This document shows positions 8,155 through 15,869 of a stretch of 18,721 nucleotides of DNA, piece after piece. The notes under the pieces are model-generated. The model worked only from the letters and a program-made list of their open reading frames with translations. It made no database searches and was not told where the DNA came from. Position 1 is the first letter of the stretch. Every line of letters starts with the position of its first letter. The position numbers and the translations under genes are program-made. The DNA lies in NCBI RefSeq assembly GCF_034113885.1, contig NZ_JAXEWM010000031.1, positions 1 to 18,721 on the forward strand. Direction: 5' to 3'. This DNA comes from Intestinibacter sp034113885. Its GTDB lineage: Bacteria; Bacillota; Clostridia; Peptostreptococcales; Peptostreptococcaceae.

Positions 8155-8787
8155 ATGAATTTACAGTTGAAATCAAAGAAATTACAAATAGAAAAAGAAA
8201 TACATGAATTTGAAGATAAAAAAAGTGAAAAAATAATGGAATTAGGGATGATTGTATATGACAAGGTAAGAAATGACCTTATAGATCAGAGCATATTTGG
8301 AGAAATAATATACGAAATAAGAAAGATCGATTTAGAAATATACAATAGGATGCTCGATATAGCAAATATAGAAGGACACGACGAAAATACACCTGTATGT
8401 GAATGTGGGTATATACCAAAGAGCGATGAAAAATTTTGCCCTAAATGTGGAAGGGAAATAGATAGAGAGAAAAACTTTATGTTATGCGATGTTTGTGCAA
8501 GTAAAATCGATGTAGACTCTAAATTCTGTGTCTGCTGCGGTTCAAAGGTCGTTAAAAAGCAAAAATTTGATATAGATGAATATGAAAGCGATGATTATAT
8601 TTTAGATGACGACAATGTAGAAGGCGATGATTTTCAATCAGTTGAAAAAAATCAATGTGAGGTAATAAGTGAAGATATATATAGTCAAAAAGAAGAGTTA
8701 AAAGAAGGACAAATATCTGATAAAATATATATAGGTGAAGTAGACGAACAAAATACTATAGATTATCAAGAAGATATTATAAATTAA
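8155..8787 (+). CDS. Soluble coiled-coil protein with two zinc ribbons and an acidic tail, unknown function
   Basis: This 210-residue protein has three parts. Residues 1-70 are charged, heptad-like and probably coiled coil (EKEIHEFEDKKSEKIMELG). Residues 80-130 hold two zinc ribbons: C82-x-C84 with C95-x-x-C98, then C111-x-x-C114 with C125-x-x-C128. Residues 137-210 form a very acidic tail (DEYESDDYILDDD). There is no membrane segment or catalytic motif. The first ribbon is unusual in having a one-residue CxC knuckle. It follows the zinc-ribbon membrane protein by 18 bases with GAGGT upstream of the ATG, so co-expression is likely, and zinc ribbons on both partners suggest a protein-protein assembly. 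Function is unknown. Confidence 0.78.
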   Translation: MNLQLKSKKLQIEKEIHEFEDKKSEKIMELGMIVYDKVRNDLIDQSIFGEIIYEIRKIDLEIYNRMLDIANIEGHDENTPVCECGYIPKSDEKFCPKCGREIDREKNFMLCDVCASKIDVDSKFCVCCGSKVVKKQKFDIDEYESDDYILDDDNVEGDDFQSVEKNQCEVISEDIYSQKEELKEGQISDKIYIGEVDEQNTIDYQEDIIN

Positions 8788-8850
8788 ACCATAAGTCTCA
8801 AAAACTCTATATTAATGTCTTTTAGATAATTGAATATAGGGGTGAGTATT

Positions 8851-9516
8851 ATTTTTAAAAATATAGATGCATTCAAAAATATAAAAACATCTACAATTGA
8901 AGAACTGACTAAAAAAGGCTCTGTGTTTAAATTAGAAAAAAAAGAGGTCTTATTTCATGAAGGAGATCTAGTTGAAAATGTCTATTTTTTGGTATCAGGT
9001 AAGGTTTCAATATATAAAATGAACGAATTCGGAGAGCGAAAGATAATTTTTATATTAAATCAAGGCGATATGATAAACGAGATATTGATAAATAACTTTA
9101 CGACAGCTGTTGCATGTGAAGTCTTTGAAAAAGCGATAATAGCTAAATTCAATATAAAGGAATTTATCGATATAATGGAAAGAGATTTTACATTAGTCAG
9201 AAATATATTAGATACTCTAGAAAAAAGAAATAGACGACTTTATAGACAGCTAAAAAATTCTACTTATATAAAAATCGAAAAGAAGCTTGCTGCAAAGCTG
9301 TATAGGTTAAATCGAGAATTCGGAGTCGATAAGGGTGAGTGGAGATTGTTAGATGTCAAAGGTATTACGATGACTTATCTAGCTGATATGTTAGGATGTA
9401 AGAGAGAGACGTTGTCTAGAGCTATGAAAATACTTCAAAATGAAAATCTAGTTAAATTAGAAAATAAAAAGATTTATATAAAGCCAGATGAGCTTTCATT
9501 GTTTTTTAAAAATTAA
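8851..9516 (+). CDS. Crp/Fnr-family transcriptional regulator, probable activator of asrABC, with likely AUU start
   Basis: An N-terminal cyclic-nucleotide-binding-type beta barrel (with VLFHEGDLVENVYFLVSGKV) leads through a dimer helix to a C-terminal winged helix. The recognition helix reads GCKRETLSRAMKIL, matching the CRP pattern R-E-x-x-x-R that reads TGTGA half-sites. There is no FNR-type N-terminal cysteine cluster, and the cAMP-pocket Arg-Ser of E. coli CRP is not evident, so the signal is unknown. No ATG start exists. TTG at 8830 has no ribosome site, and GTG at 8842 has its GGGG directly adjacent. GGGTGA at 8840-8845 lies five bases before ATT 8851, the same spacing as GGGTGA to asrA's ATG, so I place the start at 8851 (221 residues). 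If wrong, the start is 8842 or 8830. It sits 63 bases after the zinc-ribbon gene and is closed by a terminator. Confidence 0.88.
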   Translation: MFKNIDAFKNIKTSTIEELTKKGSVFKLEKKEVLFHEGDLVENVYFLVSGKVSIYKMNEFGERKIIFILNQGDMINEILINNFTTAVACEVFEKAIIAKFNIKEFIDIMERDFTLVRNILDTLEKRNRRLYRQLKNSTYIKIEKKLAAKLYRLNREFGVDKGEWRLLDVKGITMTYLADMLGCKRETLSRAMKILQNENLVKLENKKIYIKPDELSLFFKN

Positions 9517-9556
9517 AAAAAATAGCGCTGTTTAGTAAAATAGCGTTATTTTTTTG
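9515..9556 (+). terminator. Rho-independent terminator between the Crp-like gene and asrA
   Basis: Arms 9515-9529 (AAAAAAAATAGCGCT) and 9542-9556 (AGCGTTATTTTTTTT) pair over 15 positions with one wobble, a 12-base loop and a T-rich right arm. The stem overlaps the stop codon of the regulator. It isolates asrABC, which therefore needs its own promoter. Confidence 0.85.
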
Positions 9557-9582
9557 GAAAAAATAAAAAAAACAAACTAGAT

Positions 9583-9598
9583 TGTGATAAAAATCACA
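9583..9598. promoter_or_regulatory. CRP-type operator upstream of asrA (TGTGA-N6-TCACA)
   Basis: TGTGATAAAAATCACA is a perfect 16-base palindrome in its arms (TGTGAT/ATCACA) and fits the E. coli CRP consensus TGTGA-N6-TCACA exactly. It lies 60 bases before the asrA ATG and just after the terminator of a Crp-like gene whose recognition helix has the matching R-E-x-x-x-R residues. A weak -10-like TAATAT at 9620-9625 would place the site centre near -41.5, a class II activator position; TATAAA at 9631-9636 is an alternative. The palindrome is seen; binding and activation are inferred. Confidence 0.8.
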
Positions 9599-9657
9599 TC
9601 GATTATATTTTAAAGTTGGTAATATTTAATTATAAAGATTAAGAAAGGGTGATTATA

Positions 9658-10656
9658 ATGAAGTTAAAGCTTAACTACGAATCGTTTGACAAGGGATTAG
9701 AAAAATTAAGTGAGGAGTATAAAATTTTTGCACCAGTAGTTTTAGAGTACAAGGGTACTTATTCAGACACTCCAAGTATTAGATACAAAGAAGTAAAAAG
9801 TTTTGAGGAAATGGAGTGGGGGCTTAAATCTCATTTTTCTCCAAAGGAAGTTATGTTACCTATAAATGAAATACTACTTTACTTCACACAAGATGAGTAC
9901 AGTGAAGCAAATGAAAGAAAAGATAAAATTTTAATCTTCATGAGAGCCTGTGATATAAACGCAGTAAAAAGAGTTGATGAAATATATCTTAGAAATGGCG
10001 AAGAAGATTATTACTATAAAAGAAACAGAGATAAAATTAAATTTATCCTGGTAGGATGTAAAGAAAGCTTTAGAAACTGCTTCTGTGTAAGTATGAACTC
10101 TAATAAAACAGAAGATTACGCTATGGCATTAAACATAAGAGAAGACGAATTATACATAGATATAAAAGACGATACATTAAATGTATTTGAAGGAGAAAAA
10201 GAAGACTTTGAAGTAGATTATGTAAAAGAAAACTTCATAAAGGTTGAAATACCAGATAATATAGATCCAGTAAAAATAAGCCAAGCTCCTATGTGGGAGG
10301 AATACAACGCTCGCTGCATATCATGCGGTAGATGTAATTTCGTCTGTCCAACTTGCACATGCTTTACAATGCAGGATATTTTCTATAAAGAAAATGAAAA
10401 CGTTGGAGAGAGAAGAAGAGTATGGGCATCATGTCAAGTAGATGGATTTACTGATATAGCAGGAGGACATTCATTTAGACAATCTAAAGGTGATAGACTT
10501 AGATTTAAAGCTATGCACAAAATTTACGATTTCAAAAAACGCTTTGGATATCATATGTGCGTAGGCTGTGGTAGATGTGATGATAATTGCCCACAATATA
10601 TTTCTTTCTCTACTACTATCGATAAAGTAAATGAATTATGTAAGGAGGACAAATAG
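9658..10656 (+). CDS. asrA: Anaerobic sulfite reductase subunit A (iron-sulfur electron-transfer subunit)
   Basis: AsrA passes electrons from the AsrB flavin subunit to the AsrC sirohaem subunit in the cytoplasmic six-electron reduction of sulfite to sulfide. The 332-residue protein matches the family length and carries two 4Fe-4S ferredoxin motifs near the C-terminus: C220-x2-C223-x2-C226-x3-C230 and C301-x2-C304-x2-C307-x3-C311. Extra cysteines at 134, 141, 143, 233 and 235 are also present. An in-frame GTG lies at 9649, but GGGTGA at 9647-9652 is correctly spaced (five bases) for ATG 9658, so I use 9658. The gene leads the asrABC operon and is preceded by a CRP-type operator. Confidence 0.95.
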   Translation: MKLKLNYESFDKGLEKLSEEYKIFAPVVLEYKGTYSDTPSIRYKEVKSFEEMEWGLKSHFSPKEVMLPINEILLYFTQDEYSEANERKDKILIFMRACDINAVKRVDEIYLRNGEEDYYYKRNRDKIKFILVGCKESFRNCFCVSMNSNKTEDYAMALNIREDELYIDIKDDTLNVFEGEKEDFEVDYVKENFIKVEIPDNIDPVKISQAPMWEEYNARCISCGRCNFVCPTCTCFTMQDIFYKENENVGERRRVWASCQVDGFTDIAGGHSFRQSKGDRLRFKAMHKIYDFKKRFGYHMCVGCGRCDDNCPQYISFSTTIDKVNELCKEDK

Positions 10657-10657
10657 T

Positions 10658-11449
10658 ATGAATGGATATATACCAAAGGTTGCGAAGATAATAGATTTAA
10701 TAAAGCATACACCGCAAGAATGGACATTTAGAGTTGAGTGTGATACAAAAGGTGTACTTCCAGGTAAATTTTATGAAATATCTATGCCAAAGCACGGTGA
10801 AAGTCCAATATCAGTAAGTGGGTACGGCGATAATTACGTGGATTTTACTATAAGAAATGTAGGTAAGGTAACTAGCGAGATATTTAAATACGGTATAGGC
10901 GATAATCTCTTAATAAGAGGACCTTATGGAAATGGATTTGAAATTGAAAATTACATAGGTAGAGAGCTTGTCGTAGTAGCTGGAGGTAGTGCATTAGCTC
11001 CAGTAAGAGGAATAGTGGAATTTGCATATAATAATCTAGATAAATTTAAAAGCTTTAAATTAATAGCTGGATTTAAGACAATAAATGACGCCTTATTTAA
11101 AGAAGATCTAAAAAGATGGAGTGAAAAGCTAGATGTTATAGTGACAGTAGATACAGCAACTGAAGGATACGATGGACCTGTTGGACTTGTTACAAAATAC
11201 ATACCAGATTTAAAAATAGAAGATATAGACAACTTTTCATGTGCAGTAGTAGGACCTCCTATGATGATGAAATTTACTGTTGGAGAGTTTTTAAAGAGAA
11301 ACGTAGCAGAAGAAAATATCTGGGTTTCTTATGAAAGAAAGATGTGCTGTGGATTAGGTAAATGTGGACACTGTAAGATGGATGAATCTTATATATGTTT
11401 AGATGGACCAGTTTACGATTATTCAAAGGCAAAAACACTTATAGATTAG
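10658..11449 (+). CDS. asrB: Anaerobic sulfite reductase subunit B (NADH/FAD-binding, ferredoxin reductase-like)
   Basis: AsrB takes electrons from NAD(P)H through FAD and hands them to AsrA. The 263-residue protein shows a ferredoxin-NADP reductase-like layout: an N-terminal FAD beta barrel, GPYGNGFEI around residues 88-96, the nucleotide-binding GGSALAPVRG at 109-118, VVGPPMMM at 197-204, and a C-terminal 2Fe-2S cluster site C231-x4-C236-x2-C239-x7-C247 as in the PyrK family. An upstream in-frame ATG at 10631 would overlap asrA by 26 bases. The AAGGAGG at 10641-10647 instead serves ATG 10658, which begins one base after the asrA stop. This tight spacing supports translational coupling within asrABC. 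Confidence 0.95.
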   Translation: MNGYIPKVAKIIDLIKHTPQEWTFRVECDTKGVLPGKFYEISMPKHGESPISVSGYGDNYVDFTIRNVGKVTSEIFKYGIGDNLLIRGPYGNGFEIENYIGRELVVVAGGSALAPVRGIVEFAYNNLDKFKSFKLIAGFKTINDALFKEDLKRWSEKLDVIVTVDTATEGYDGPVGLVTKYIPDLKIEDIDNFSCAVVGPPMMMKFTVGEFLKRNVAEENIWVSYERKMCCGLGKCGHCKMDESYICLDGPVYDYSKAKTLID

Positions 11450-11460
11450 GAGGCACGATT

Positions 11461-12429
11461 ATGATTAGAGATATAAATACTAAAAAAGTAATGAAAAATG
11501 CTTATAGAATTACTAAAAATAGATATGGGACATCACTTAGAGTAAGAGTTCCAGGAGGTGCAATAGACCCAGAATCTCTGAGAATTGTCGCTGAAATCTC
11601 AAATAAATTCGGTAATGGCGAAATCCATATGACAACTCGCCAAGGATTTGAAGTATTAGGACTTAGATACGAGGATATGGATGAAATAAATAAAATGATA
11701 CAACCTGTAATAGATAAGCTTGAAATAAATCAAGTAGAACCAGATACTGGATATCCAGCAGCTGGAACTCGTAATGTATGTGCATGTGTAGGGAACAAAG
11801 CCTGTCCAAAGGCGGCTTACAACACTACTGAGTTTGCTAAAAAAATAGAAAAGGCGATATTCCCAAATGACATACACGTTAAGGTAGCACTTACAGGATG
11901 TCCAAATGACTGCATAAAAGCTAGAAGTCACGACTATGGAATAATAGGTATGCACAAGCCTATATATGAAATGGATAGATGTGTAAACTGTCAAGCCTGC
12001 GTTAAAAAATGCAAAAAAATATCTACAGGAGCATTATCAGTTGAAAACAATAAAATAGTAAGAGATCCTGAAAAATGTATAGGCTGTGGAGAATGCGTAC
12101 TAAACTGTCCTACAGGAGCATGGACTAGAGATGAAAAGAAATACTACAGACTAGCTATAATGGGTAGAACAGGTAAGAAAAACCCTAGACTTGCAGAGGA
12201 TTGGATACTTTGGGCAGATGAAGAGAGCATAATAAAAATAATAGTAAATACTTATAAATTTGCAAAAGAATACATGGCAAAAGATGCGCCAGGAGGAAAG
12301 GAACATATAGGATACATAGTAGATAGAACTGGATTTATGGAGTATAAAAAATATGTCTTAGAAGGAGTTACTTTAAATCCAGAAGCTATAATTAAAAACA
12401 ATGTTTATTGGAGTGGCATACACTATTAA
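11461..12429 (+). CDS. asrC: Anaerobic sulfite reductase subunit C (sirohaem catalytic subunit)
   Basis: AsrC is the catalytic subunit reducing sulfite to sulfide at a coupled sirohaem-4Fe-4S centre. In 322 residues it has the sulfite/nitrite reductase half-domain (TTRQGFEV at 58-65), the sirohaem-cluster cysteines C109-x5-C115 and C147-x3-C151, and an inserted ferredoxin domain with C174-x2-C177-x2-C180-x3-C184 and C206-x2-C209-x2-C212-x3-C216. This is the AsrC arrangement rather than full-length assimilatory CysI. An upstream in-frame start at 11395 overlaps asrB, but AGGAGG at 11448-11453 is placed for ATG 11461. asrABC ends with a large hairpin at 12476. No sirohaem synthesis gene lies in the window. 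Confidence 0.95.
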   Translation: MIRDINTKKVMKNAYRITKNRYGTSLRVRVPGGAIDPESLRIVAEISNKFGNGEIHMTTRQGFEVLGLRYEDMDEINKMIQPVIDKLEINQVEPDTGYPAAGTRNVCACVGNKACPKAAYNTTEFAKKIEKAIFPNDIHVKVALTGCPNDCIKARSHDYGIIGMHKPIYEMDRCVNCQACVKKCKKISTGALSVENNKIVRDPEKCIGCGECVLNCPTGAWTRDEKKYYRLAIMGRTGKKNPRLAEDWILWADEESIIKIIVNTYKFAKEYMAKDAPGGKEHIGYIVDRTGFMEYKKYVLEGVTLNPEAIIKNNVYWSGIHY

Positions 12430-12475
12430 ATAAATTTGAACAAACTTTTTCCCACATAATAAAATAAAAATGCCT

Positions 12476-12536
12476 AAAATACTTCCCTAATTGTAGAAAT
12501 ATAAAAATTATTTTTACATAGGGGGAGTATTTTTTT
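12476..12536 (+). terminator. Large hairpin terminator after asrABC
   Basis: Arms 12476-12488 (AAAATACTTCCCT) and 12521-12533 (GGGGGAGTATTTT) pair over 13 positions with two wobbles; the 32-base interior can form further A-U pairs. The right arm runs into TTTTTTT. It closes the asr operon. Confidence 0.75.
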
Positions 12537-12674
12537 GTAAGTTTATTTACAAGTTTGTAAAATATTAAATTTTAATTAAGAAAAAGATACAAAATTGAAA
12601 GATTTGACAAGATGAAAAATAGATTTAACTGTGATAAACTATAATAGTATGAAACAAACTTGGAGGGATACAAA

Positions 12675-13547
12675 ATGAAAAATGATAAAGTAAAGTCAAA
12701 AAAAAGAAAATACGACACCTTCAGTATTACTATGGAGCTAGAGAAACCTTTACTTTACAATGAAGAAGAAAAAGAAATTTCTAAAGTCCAAAAAAAGAAA
12801 CAGAAAAAGAAGATTAGAAGTAAAAAAATAATAAAAGCCATATTAGTTTTATTATTGGTATCAATAATAGGTTTTTTCATTTGGCTAAGTAGTTACTACG
12901 CTCCAACAAAAGAAGCTGAATTATCTTTAATAAGTGACAATAATGTAGAAGTGAGTATAGATGGAAATTTAATAGCTTTTACACCTAAAAATATTACTGC
13001 GACAAAGGGATTTATATTTTATCCAGCTGCAAAAGTAGATGTTAGAGCGTATGCTAAGCTTTGTAAGATGATATCATCATATGGATATCAGGTAGTAGCC
13101 GTAGATATGCCGCTTAATTTTGCTCCATTTGGAAAAAATAAAGCCAACGATGTTATACAAAAATACGGCCACATAGAAAGCTGGGTAATAGGTGGAGACT
13201 CTCTAGGAGGTCTTATGGCTACTAGATATGTAAATTCAAATTTAGAAAAAATTGATGGTGTTGTCTTGATATCTTCATATCCAGCAGATTCGTATTTAAA
13301 AGAAATCGGCATGGATGTTTTATCTATATGGGGAAGTAAAGACGGAGTTATCGATTTTCAGGCTTTAATCGATGCAAAGGAAAAGTTGCCATCTGATACG
13401 ACTTATATTGAAATAGAGGGAGCTAACCATTCTCAATTTGCAGATTATGGGACTTACAAAAAAGATGAGACTGCTCTTATAAGTGAGGAGGAACAACAAA
13501 ATAAGGCTGCAAGCAGCATAGTGAATTTTATTCAAGAATTAGAATAG
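12675..13547 (+). CDS. Membrane-anchored alpha/beta hydrolase
   Basis: This 290-residue protein has a basic cytoplasmic N-terminus (residues 1-51, lysine-rich clusters at 37-51), one transmembrane anchor at about 52-75, and an extracytoplasmic alpha/beta hydrolase domain. The catalytic triad is visible: Ser176 in G-G-D-S-L-G-G, Asp223 in WGSKDGVID and His252 in GANHSQFADYG. These motifs resemble the alpha/beta hydrolase-5 (PF12695) group, typified by uncharacterised lipase- or esterase-like proteins. GGAGGG at 12662-12667 sets the start at ATG 12675; an in-frame TTG at 12660 overlaps it and is rejected. It is a monocistronic gene between the asr terminator and a bidirectional terminator. Substrate is unknown; the location suggests an envelope or imported substrate. 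Confidence 0.85.
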   Translation: MKNDKVKSKKRKYDTFSITMELEKPLLYNEEEKEISKVQKKKQKKKIRSKKIIKAILVLLLVSIIGFFIWLSSYYAPTKEAELSLISDNNVEVSIDGNLIAFTPKNITATKGFIFYPAAKVDVRAYAKLCKMISSYGYQVVAVDMPLNFAPFGKNKANDVIQKYGHIESWVIGGDSLGGLMATRYVNSNLEKIDGVVLISSYPADSYLKEIGMDVLSIWGSKDGVIDFQALIDAKEKLPSDTTYIEIEGANHSQFADYGTYKKDETALISEEEQQNKAASSIVNFIQELE

Positions 13548-13566
13548 TAAAAAATACATTTAATAT

Positions 13567-13617
13567 AAAAAGATTGATGAGAAAATTTCAATTTAGATTT
13601 TCACATCAATCTTTTTT
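13567..13617. terminator. Bidirectional terminator between the anchored hydrolase and the SpoVB-like gene
   Basis: Arms 13567-13579 (AAAAAGATTGATG) and 13604-13616 (CATCAATCTTTTT) pair perfectly over 13 positions, with additional GAAAAT/ATTTTC pairing inside the loop. Flanking A and T tracts let it work for both converging genes. Confidence 0.85.
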
Positions 13618-13631
13618 CTGTGTACTATATA

Positions 13632-15200
13632 TTAAATCTGTCTATATAAATTTAAATCATTCCAATTAGCACCTCGAGGGTCTTTTTTAAATGCATCTAC
13701 AAACCACATAATATCATTTTTAGATATGCATTTAGACAAAAATAATAAGGTTATGTAAATAATTATAGATAAAACGCCTTCAGTGATTAAGAAATCTATA
13801 TTTAAATAATCAAATAAATTTTTTACAAAAAAAGTAGATATAAATATAGAAAAAGAAGGCTTTAAAATAAAATCTGCAATTGAAAAATAAAGCTTTGTGA
13901 CTTTTAAAAGCCTGTTTACACTAAGAGAAAAATTTAAAATTGTGCTGACAAACAGGACTAGTATAAAACCATCTATACCTAATCTAGGAATAAATATATT
14001 TATTATAAATATTCTAACAGTCATATCTATAAAGTTATATCTGAGCGTAAATACCTGTTGATTTAAAGCATTTAAGCTTCCATCTACAATTCTATCTAGA
14101 TACATTAAGGGGATTAAGGGAGCTAGGATTTTTAATATAATTCCAACCTGAGTGTTTTTGTACAAAATAAGTCCCAGTTCATTTGAATAAGTCATAAAAA
14201 ATCCAGTCGAAAAAAAAGCAATTATCAAGGTGAATTTTATAACCTTAGATATAACAAAGTTGACTGATTTAGGCTTATTTAGTACATTGTACTGTGCTAT
14301 TTCTGGAATAATAAGTGTAGAAAAGGAAGCTAAAAATATTGATGGAAAATTTAAAAGAGGTAGTGCCATTCCTTTTATCATGCCAAATATTGACAAAGAT
14401 GTAGAAGTCGATGAACCATATGTATTTAGTGATTTTGGAATTAATATATCCTCTATAAATTTTAGAAATGTTTGAACATATGCACTCCCAGCAATAGGAA
14501 GTGACACAGACATAACCTCTCTAAAAATGCTTTTATAGATATTTCTCGTTAGTTTATTAGCTGAGCTTCTCTTTTCTAATAGATACATAACAAATGAGCT
14601 AAAGCACGCTGCGATATTTCCTAAGCTCATCCCAATGGTTATAAAGCAGCATGTATGCTCTAGATTGTAATCGCAAAATGAAGTTACAAAAAAAGCCACT
14701 ACAGCTATCATAGTTATACTTTCTATAAAATCAGAGAATATACTTTTAACGACCTTTCTGCAGCCGTAAAAGTAGCCATTAAAGCAAGCGGCTACACCGA
14801 CAAATGGCATACTCAATGCTAAAATCTGAAGTGGAATCCTAGCTCTAATATCTCCTATCAAGGTTTCACTTATAAAGAAAGATTTACTATATAAAATAAA
14901 TGACACCATAGTGCTGAAAAACAAAGTATATAAAAATCCACATTTAAGTAGATATTTAACCTTGTTTTTATTATTTTTACCTATTTCCTCCGCGACGAGT
15001 CTAGTTAGGGTAAGTCTTATACCTGATATAGATATTGTAGAGGCAAATACATTAATACTCATAATAAGCTGAAAAAGTCCCATTCCCTCGCTGCCGATTT
15101 TATTGGATAAATATATTCTAAACAACATTCCTAAAAGACCCAATATCATAGTGGAAAAGGTCAATAAAAAGGTATTTATAATTAAATTTTTTCTTCTCAT
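13632..15200 (-). CDS. SpoVB/MurJ-type lipid flippase (MOP superfamily polysaccharide exporter)
   Basis: A 522-residue membrane protein with about 14 hydrophobic helices and the N-terminal pattern NTFLLTFSTMILGLLGMLFRIYLSNKIG followed by GSEGMGLFQL, typical of the SpoVB/PST branch of the MOP flippase superfamily; these proteins flip lipid-linked sugar precursors across the cytoplasmic membrane. In Bacillus, SpoVB is needed for spore cortex formation, and clostridia carry several paralogues, so a sporulation role is possible but unproven; no sporulation promoter is recognised. The minus-strand start is preceded by AAGGAG nine bases upstream. An 18-base perfect palindrome lies just upstream of that site. 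The gene is monocistronic and shares a bidirectional terminator with the convergent hydrolase. Confidence 0.85.
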   Translation of the reverse strand: MRRKNLIINTFLLTFSTMILGLLGMLFRIYLSNKIGSEGMGLFQLIMSINVFASTISISGIRLTLTRLVAEEIGKNNKNKVKYLLKCGFLYTLFFSTMVSFILYSKSFFISETLIGDIRARIPLQILALSMPFVGVAACFNGYFYGCRKVVKSIFSDFIESITMIAVVAFFVTSFCDYNLEHTCCFITIGMSLGNIAACFSSFVMYLLEKRSSANKLTRNIYKSIFREVMSVSLPIAGSAYVQTFLKFIEDILIPKSLNTYGSSTSTSLSIFGMIKGMALPLLNFPSIFLASFSTLIIPEIAQYNVLNKPKSVNFVISKVIKFTLIIAFFSTGFFMTYSNELGLILYKNTQVGIILKILAPLIPLMYLDRIVDGSLNALNQQVFTLRYNFIDMTVRIFIINIFIPRLGIDGFILVLFVSTILNFSLSVNRLLKVTKLYFSIADFILKPSFSIFISTFFVKNLFDYLNIDFLITEGVLSIIIYITLLFLSKCISKNDIMWFVDAFKKDPRGANWNDLNLYRQI

Positions 15201-15216
15201 AGGTGTATCTCCTTAA

Positions 15217-15234
15217 AAATAAATATATTTATTT
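15217..15234. repeat. 18-base perfect palindrome in the leader of the SpoVB-like gene
   Basis: AAATAAATATATTTATTT is fully self-complementary and lies 17 bases upstream of the SpoVB-like start codon (minus strand), immediately outside its ribosome binding site. It could be an operator or simply an AT-rich chance palindrome; no function can be assigned. Confidence 0.45.
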
Positions 15235-15323
15235 ATATGATTGAGGTTATTTAAAAATAATATGAAAATGCAAGTTCTATATTAAAATCCAATATATACA
15301 AGTTATGTAAAATATCATATGTG

Positions 15324-15352
15324 TTGCTCAAAATATAAAAAAAGTGTAAAAT
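15324..15352 (+). promoter_or_regulatory. Candidate promoter of the sigma factor gene
   Basis: TTGCTC (15324-15329) and TAAAAT (15347-15352) are separated by 17 bases, giving a plausible sigma-A promoter with a start near 15359, about 24 bases before the TTG start codon. If the sigma factor regulates itself, another promoter type may overlap here. Confidence 0.5.
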
Positions 15353-15382
15353 TATTTCTAATAGAGGAAAAGGAGAGTAAAG

Positions 15383-15868
15383 TTGGATAATATTTTAAAA
15401 GCAGTAAATGGAAATAAAAAGGCTATCAAACAATTAATTAGAGATTACAGTAAACAGATGTACAAGCTTATTTTTCTTCACACTAAATACGAAGAGGACA
15501 GTAAGATAATACTTAGAGATACAATATGTTTTATTAAAGAAAATATTTCAAAATTAGATGAAGATCAAGATGTTATTTTATGGATATATAAAATAATAAT
15601 TATAAATACTAATAATTTCTTAGAAAGTGTAGGCATGGTTGAAAACGATATAAATATTGAGGATTACTATAATAATGGCAAAATAAGTTTATACAATGCA
15701 ATCGATTTATTAGATGGAAAATACAAAAGCGTGCTTATACTGAAATACTATTTTGAGCTTTCTTATGAGGAAATAGGAGAGGTAGTAGATTTAAATGCAG
15801 ATACAGTTCAAATTTACATTAGGCAATCGCTAAAAAAAATCAAAGCAAGTGTGGGTGAATATTTATAA
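15383..15868 (+). CDS. Small RNA polymerase sigma factor (ECF-like), TTG start
   Basis: A 161-residue sigma-70 family protein of ECF size. The C-terminal sigma-4 domain (about 104-156) is clear: DLLDGKYKSVLILKYYFELS, then the helix-turn-helix LSYEEIGEVVDLNADTVQIY and the basic end RQSLKKIK. The N-terminal sigma-2 part (about 1-80) is divergent: it starts in the usual way (KAVNGNKKAIKQLIRDYSKQMYKL) but the core-binding and -10-recognition regions are poorly conserved by eye. The TTG start at 15383 is supported by AAAGGAGAG at 15368-15376. One base after its stop begins a single-pass membrane protein, the usual arrangement for a sigma/anti-sigma pair. The signal and regulon are unknown. Confidence 0.85.
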   Translation: MDNILKAVNGNKKAIKQLIRDYSKQMYKLIFLHTKYEEDSKIILRDTICFIKENISKLDEDQDVILWIYKIIIINTNNFLESVGMVENDINIEDYYNNGKISLYNAIDLLDGKYKSVLILKYYFELSYEEIGEVVDLNADTVQIYIRQSLKKIKASVGEYL

Positions 15869-15869
15869 T

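Noticed and set aside
12630..12640. A second CRP-type site (TGTGATAAACT) upstream of the anchored hydrolase
   Set aside because: Only one TGTGA half-site is present; the expected TCACA half is absent.
12604..12645. TTGACA at 12604-12609 and TATAAT at 12640-12645 as a promoter for the anchored hydrolase gene
   Set aside because: The two boxes are 30 bases apart, far beyond the 16-18 base spacing; neither has a good partner at the right distance, so only the -10 alone might be used.
12660..12674. TTG start at 12660 extending the anchored hydrolase
   Set aside because: The GGAGGG ribosome site lies inside this extension and serves ATG 12675.
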